Both the position numbers and the translations under genes were made by a program. 64,000 bases of DNA from positions 927,589 through 991,588 of the forward strand of contig NZ_RCWY01000003.1 in the NCBI RefSeq assembly GCF_003688625.1, read 5' to 3'. How positions within the stretch are numbered: the first letter of the stretch is position 1; each line of letters starts with the position of its first letter. The notes beneath the pieces were generated by a model. That model was not told the DNA's origin and did not search any database. It saw nothing but the letters and a program-made list of their open reading frames with translations. Shown one piece after another: positions 60,409 through 64,000 of the stretch. The DNA is from Sphingomonas sp. PP-CE-3A-406. GTDB lineage: Bacteria; Pseudomonadota; Alphaproteobacteria; Sphingomonadales; Sphingomonadaceae.

Positions 60409-60441
60409 AGCCCGCGTCCCCAACCAGGGACGCGGGCTTTC
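60409..60441 (+). terminator. Intrinsic terminator of chemoreceptor 1
   Basis: AGCCCGCGTCCC pairs with GGGACGCGGGCT (loop CAACCA), followed by TTTCGT. Confidence 0.82.
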
Positions 60442-60588
60442 GTGCGTGTGGGGGAGATCGGATATCGAGGTCGGGGCCTAAGCCGCGGGCAACACGCGCG
60501 ACTTTAACAATTGTTCCCTTCGCACCCGAATAATCCGAGGGCGTCCTATCATGAAGGAGACACACCCTCCCACCGAAAAGGCCCCGCC

Positions 60589-62106
60589 ATGGTCTCTCGT
60601 ACCCTGGCCCGCATCGCGTTGCTGCTGGCGCTCACCCCGATCTCCGCGACGCCGGTTCTGGCCCAGGCCAAGGATTCGGTGGTCGCGACGGCGACGCCCG
60701 ACACGGCCGCTCAGACCACCACGCGGGCGACGCCGATCGCCACGGTCTATCCGGCCGAAGCGGCGGGCGATGGTGCGGTGAGCGCGGGGTATGCGATCGC
60801 GCGCTGGGCGGAGAACTGGACGCGGTACCGCGATCCCGCGCTGCGCGACGATCCGCTCGATCGGTTGAAGTTCATTCCGATCGCTGGCCGCGACGACGTC
60901 TATCTGACGCTGTCCGGCGAAATCCGTGGCCGCGTCGATACCGTCACCAATCCCGGTGCGCGCGACGCCGAGAAGATCCGGCAGCGCGAGCTGCGGCTGT
61001 TCGCGGGCGGCGATCTCCATCTGGGATCGCATGTCCGCCTTTACGGCGAGCTGGCGCATGGCGGTGTCGCCGGCGACCGTGCGACGCAGGCGGGCGCGAA
61101 CATGCGCAACACGCTGATCGTCCAGCAGGCGTTCGCCGAGGTTTCGACCGCGCTGGACGGCGGCGATGTCGGCGTGCGCTATGGCCGCCAGATCTTCGCC
61201 GACGGGCCTGGCGTGCTGGTCAGCCAGGGCGATGCGGGCAACATCCAGGTCGTCCTGAACGGCGCCCGCGGCTGGGCGCATTTTCACGCGGTTCGCGCAG
61301 ACGTGTTCGATTTGCGGTTCACGCGCTACGGTACGGGCGGGACCGGCGACGATCGCGTCGATCATGCGCGGCGTTTCTCGGGCGTCACGACCGGCATCGT
61401 CCTGCCGCAGAGCTGGTTCGGTGGATCGAAGCTGTATCTCGAGCCCTTCGCGTGGCGGTTGCGCCGCGACGCGGTCACCTTCGGCAGTGACACCGCGCGC
61501 GAGGCACGCCGGTTCTACGGGCTGCGGCTGTGGGGCGATGCCGGACGCGTGACGCTCGACTGGAGCGCCAATCGGCAGAGCGGTCGGTTCGGCCCGCGCG
61601 CGATCGACGCGTGGCAGGTGTTCGCGGCGCAGACCGTCCGGCTCGGCGACGCGGGAACATCCCCGCGGATCGGCCTGCACGTCGATTACGGATCGGGCGG
61701 GGGCGCCTATCGGAACGGATCGCTTCACAACGCGGCGGCACCGGTGCTCGATGGCGGCTATTTCAGCTATCAGGATGCCTTTTCGCCGACCAATTTCGTC
61801 GCGGTCGCCCCCAACTTCACGCTGTCGCCGATCACCCGCCTCCGCCTGACGGTCGAAGCGCAGCGAGTCTGGCGGGCGAAGGTCGACGCCGCCGTCTATG
61901 CGGCGAGCGGGCGCGCCTATGCGGGCACGCAGTCGGTGCGCGGCACGCACGTCGCCGACGTCGCCCGCGCGCAGCTCGTCTGGTCGGTCGCGCCGCGGGT
62001 CTCGATCACCGGTCGCTACGAACATCTGATCGCACGATCGGTGCTGACGCGGAGCGGGTTCGACAATTCCGACTGCCTGAGCGGCTGGATCAGCATGAAG
62101 CTGTAG
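60589..62106 (+). CDS. Alginate export (AlgE)-family outer-membrane barrel protein
   Basis: The 505-residue precursor has a signal peptide (RIALLLALTPISATPVLAQA). The mature part begins with a Thr/Ala-rich spacer, then the family region (RWAENWTRYRDPALRDDPLD, RLKFIPI) and alternating barrel strands such as VGVRYGRQIF and DVFDLRFTRYG. It ends GWISMKL. AlgE-like members may act as porins rather than alginate exporters; there are no alginate genes nearby. It sits between two chemoreceptor genes. Confidence 0.82.
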   Translation: MVSRTLARIALLLALTPISATPVLAQAKDSVVATATPDTAAQTTTRATPIATVYPAEAAGDGAVSAGYAIARWAENWTRYRDPALRDDPLDRLKFIPIAGRDDVYLTLSGEIRGRVDTVTNPGARDAEKIRQRELRLFAGGDLHLGSHVRLYGELAHGGVAGDRATQAGANMRNTLIVQQAFAEVSTALDGGDVGVRYGRQIFADGPGVLVSQGDAGNIQVVLNGARGWAHFHAVRADVFDLRFTRYGTGGTGDDRVDHARRFSGVTTGIVLPQSWFGGSKLYLEPFAWRLRRDAVTFGSDTAREARRFYGLRLWGDAGRVTLDWSANRQSGRFGPRAIDAWQVFAAQTVRLGDAGTSPRIGLHVDYGSGGGAYRNGSLHNAAAPVLDGGYFSYQDAFSPTNFVAVAPNFTLSPITRLRLTVEAQRVWRAKVDAAVYAASGRAYAGTQSVRGTHVADVARAQLVWSVAPRVSITGRYEHLIARSVLTRSGFDNSDCLSGWISMKL

Positions 62107-62196
62107 CCGCACGGCCATCCGGTCGAACGAATTCATAACAGTCCGAGGTTTTGCGCGATCTTCCGCGTGGCCAAGGTCGAACAGGAGAGACGTCAA

Positions 62197-64000
62197 ATGG
62201 GAATGCTCAACAACGCGAAGATCTCGACCAAGGTCGTGTCCTTGCTCGTGCTGCTGGGATGTATCACGCTGGCGATAGCGTGGTTCGGATCGTCCAAGAT
62301 CGCGACGGTCGATGCGTCGTATTCACGGCTGATCGACCAGAAGCTGACCGGCACGATGTTCCGATCGCGGGGCAACACCCGGATGAACGCGATGATGTAC
62401 GACGGCTACAAGATCGCCGTGGTCGGCGCGAACAGCGAGGAGGGGCGCAAGACGCTCGCGAAATTCCAGGTCGATGCCGACAAGATCGCATCCGATCTCG
62501 AACGCGGCAAGGTCGCCAACCCGCCGGCCGTCGCCGAGCTCAACGAGACCCTGCGCGGAATGCAGCAGGTCCGCGCCCTGGTCGAACGCGCGAACCAGCT
62601 GAGCGCGCAGAATCGTGCGGGCGAGGCGATCGCCGTGCTCGGCCAGGCGGACGCGGTGATGACGCCCACGTTCGAAAAGTCGTTGTCGCTGGTCGATCGT
62701 AACGCCGATCAGGCATCGGTCGAGTCGGCCAAGCTTACCGACGTCAGCATGGCGACGGTCACCATGCTGTATATCGTCGCGATCATCGCGATCATCGCGG
62801 GCGTCGGTCTGGCGATGCTGATCACGCGTTTCGGGATCACCGGGCCGCTCAATCGTCTCCAGGCGCAGATGGGCGATATCGCCAGTGGCAACTATGCCAA
62901 GGACGTCGAGGGCACGGATCGTGCGGACGAAGTCGGTGCGATGGCCAAGGCGGTGAAGGTGTTCCGCGAGAACGGCATCGCCAAGGACACCGCTGACACC
63001 GCCAAGGCACGCGCCGATACCGAGCAGAAAATGGTCGTCGACACCGTATCGACGCATCTGTCCGAACTGTCGGCGGGTGACCTGACCGCGGCGATCAAGG
63101 CCGACTTCCCGCCCGAATACGGCGCGCTGAAGAGCAACTTCAACGAAGCGCTCGACAATCTGCGCGGGCTGATCAGTTCGGTCAGCGAAAGTGCGATGAC
63201 CATCCGCACCGGCTCGGGTGAAATCGCGCAGGCCTCGGAAGATCTTGCCCGCCGTACCGAAAGCAACGCCGCCTCGCTCGAGGAAACTGCCGCTTCGGTC
63301 ACGCAGATGGACGGCCGTCTGAAGGCGAGTGCGTCAGCGTCGACGCAGACCGTCGAGCGCGCCGACCAGGCGATCGCCACCGTTGGTGGTGGCCGTGCGG
63401 TCGCCGACGAGGCGGTCCAGGCGATGGGACGTGTTTCGGAGAGCGCCAAGGGCATCGACAGCGTGATCGAAGGGCTCGACAAGATCGCGTTCCAGACGCG
63501 CGTGCTGGCGATGAACGCCGCGGTCGAAGCGGGCCGTGCGGGTGACGCAGGGCGTGGTTTCGCGGTGGTCGCCGATCTCGTCTCCGCGCTGGCGATGCGC
63601 GCCGAGGAAGAGGCCAAGCGCGCGCGCGACCAGCTGACGGTCACGCAGACCGATATCGTCACCGCGGTCGAAGCGGTGCAGAAGGTCGACGGCGCGCTCG
63701 CCAACATCTCGGGCGATGTCGGCCAGGTGCACGAGTTGCTCGCGACGATGGCCGCGGACAACCAGGCGCAGTCGGCGGCGATCACGCAGATCTCCGCGGC
63801 GATCGGCACGATGGACCAGTCGACGCAGCAGAATGCGGCGATGGTCGAGGAAACCTCGGCCGCCGCACGCAACCTGGCGAGCGAAGTCGGCAACCTCGCC
63901 GATCAGGCGAGCCGCTTCAACGTCGGCAATGGCGGCGGCAACAGCGGCGCACGCGCGAAGATCCAGCAGACCTTCGGCAAGGCGCTGAGCCAGCCGAGCG
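62197..64000 (+). CDS. Methyl-accepting chemotaxis protein 2 (3' end outside window)
   Basis: This open frame of 601 codons runs off the window without a stop. It has two transmembrane segments (KVVSLLVLLGCITLAIAW; TMLYIVAIIAIIAGVGLAML), HAMP and the signalling region. The sensor domain (MGMLNNAKISTKVVSLLVL, then DASYSRLIDQKLTGTMFRSR) is unlike that of the receptor at 58493, while the signalling half is nearly the same, including FQTR at the tip. AGGAGAG lies upstream of the ATG. It is the second copy of the 1063-bp repeat (62938-64000). Confidence 0.92.
   Translation, partial: MGMLNNAKISTKVVSLLVLLGCITLAIAWFGSSKIATVDASYSRLIDQKLTGTMFRSRGNTRMNAMMYDGYKIAVVGANSEEGRKTLAKFQVDADKIASDLERGKVANPPAVAELNETLRGMQQVRALVERANQLSAQNRAGEAIAVLGQADAVMTPTFEKSLSLVDRNADQASVESAKLTDVSMATVTMLYIVAIIAIIAGVGLAMLITRFGITGPLNRLQAQMGDIASGNYAKDVEGTDRADEVGAMAKAVKVFRENGIAKDTADTAKARADTEQKMVVDTVSTHLSELSAGDLTAAIKADFPPEYGALKSNFNEALDNLRGLISSVSESAMTIRTGSGEIAQASEDLARRTESNAASLEETAASVTQMDGRLKASASASTQTVERADQAIATVGGGRAVADEAVQAMGRVSESAKGIDSVIEGLDKIAFQTRVLAMNAAVEAGRAGDAGRGFAVVADLVSALAMRAEEEAKRARDQLTVTQTDIVTAVEAVQKVDGALANISGDVGQVHELLATMAADNQAQSAAITQISAAIGTMDQSTQQNAAMVEETSAAARNLASEVGNLADQASRFNVGNGGGNSGARAKIQQTFGKALSQPS

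Overview
The window comes from a GC-rich alphaproteobacterium of the Sphingomonadales, most likely a motile Sphingomonas or close relative. The evidence is a GcrA cell-cycle regulator, a flagellar cluster with FliX encoded next to flgI, a large TonB-dependent receptor beside flavin-dependent halogenase genes, a petABC operon, and many palindromic intergenic repeats. No rRNA, tRNA, CRISPR array, prophage or insertion sequence was found.

Layout. 0-9 kb: apaG, a compact LysR regulator, a GNAT enzyme, a serine hydrolase/ABC permease pair, gcrA, an outer-membrane barrel protein and parE. 9-13.8 kb: argD-argF-hslO, then queC-queE. 14-20 kb: small exported proteins, lipB, a membrane-protein pair, hemF and trmL. 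20-25 kb: petA-petB-petC, apt and a Gly/Arg-rich lipoprotein. 25-29 kb: a MaoC protein, an exported NPP-type phosphodiesterase and a Met/His-rich outer-membrane barrel beside a small CxxC protein. 29-33 kb: uxaC, a mannitol-dehydrogenase-family oxidoreductase and a KDG kinase form a glucuronate branch. 33-37 kb: a 2-hydroxyacid dehydrogenase, a CPA1 antiporter and an acyl-CoA racemase. 37-49 kb: a carbohydrate-linked island with a GH5 enzyme, two cupin/JmjC-like proteins, three overlapping halogenase-family genes and a divergent TonB-dependent receptor. 49-64 kb: motility and signalling, with an HD-GYP protein, a LuxR/FixJ-type regulator with a degenerate receiver, fliN-fliO-fliP, flgC-fliE-fliQ-fliR-flhB, fliX, flgI-flgJ-flgN-like genes, two chemoreceptors and a porin-like barrel. 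The second chemoreceptor runs off the window end.

Most notable points. (1) A nearly identical structured element of about 148 nt starts at the stop codons of two convergent, unrelated genes, gcrA and the outer-membrane protein. One stem base pair differs between the copies by a compensatory change, which suggests an RNA-level element. (2) The middle of the three halogenase-family genes has lost the catalytic lysine, the WxWxIP motif and the Ser-Thr pair after the catalytic glutamate, so it looks like a pseudoenzyme co-expressed with two intact-looking halogenases. (3) The LuxR-type regulator beside the flagellar genes lacks the receiver phospho-acceptor Asp and the partner Lys. (4) The two chemoreceptors share a 1.06-kb, indel-free, nearly identical signalling half but have different sensor domains. 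(5) One palindromic repeat supplies the ribosome-binding site of argF.
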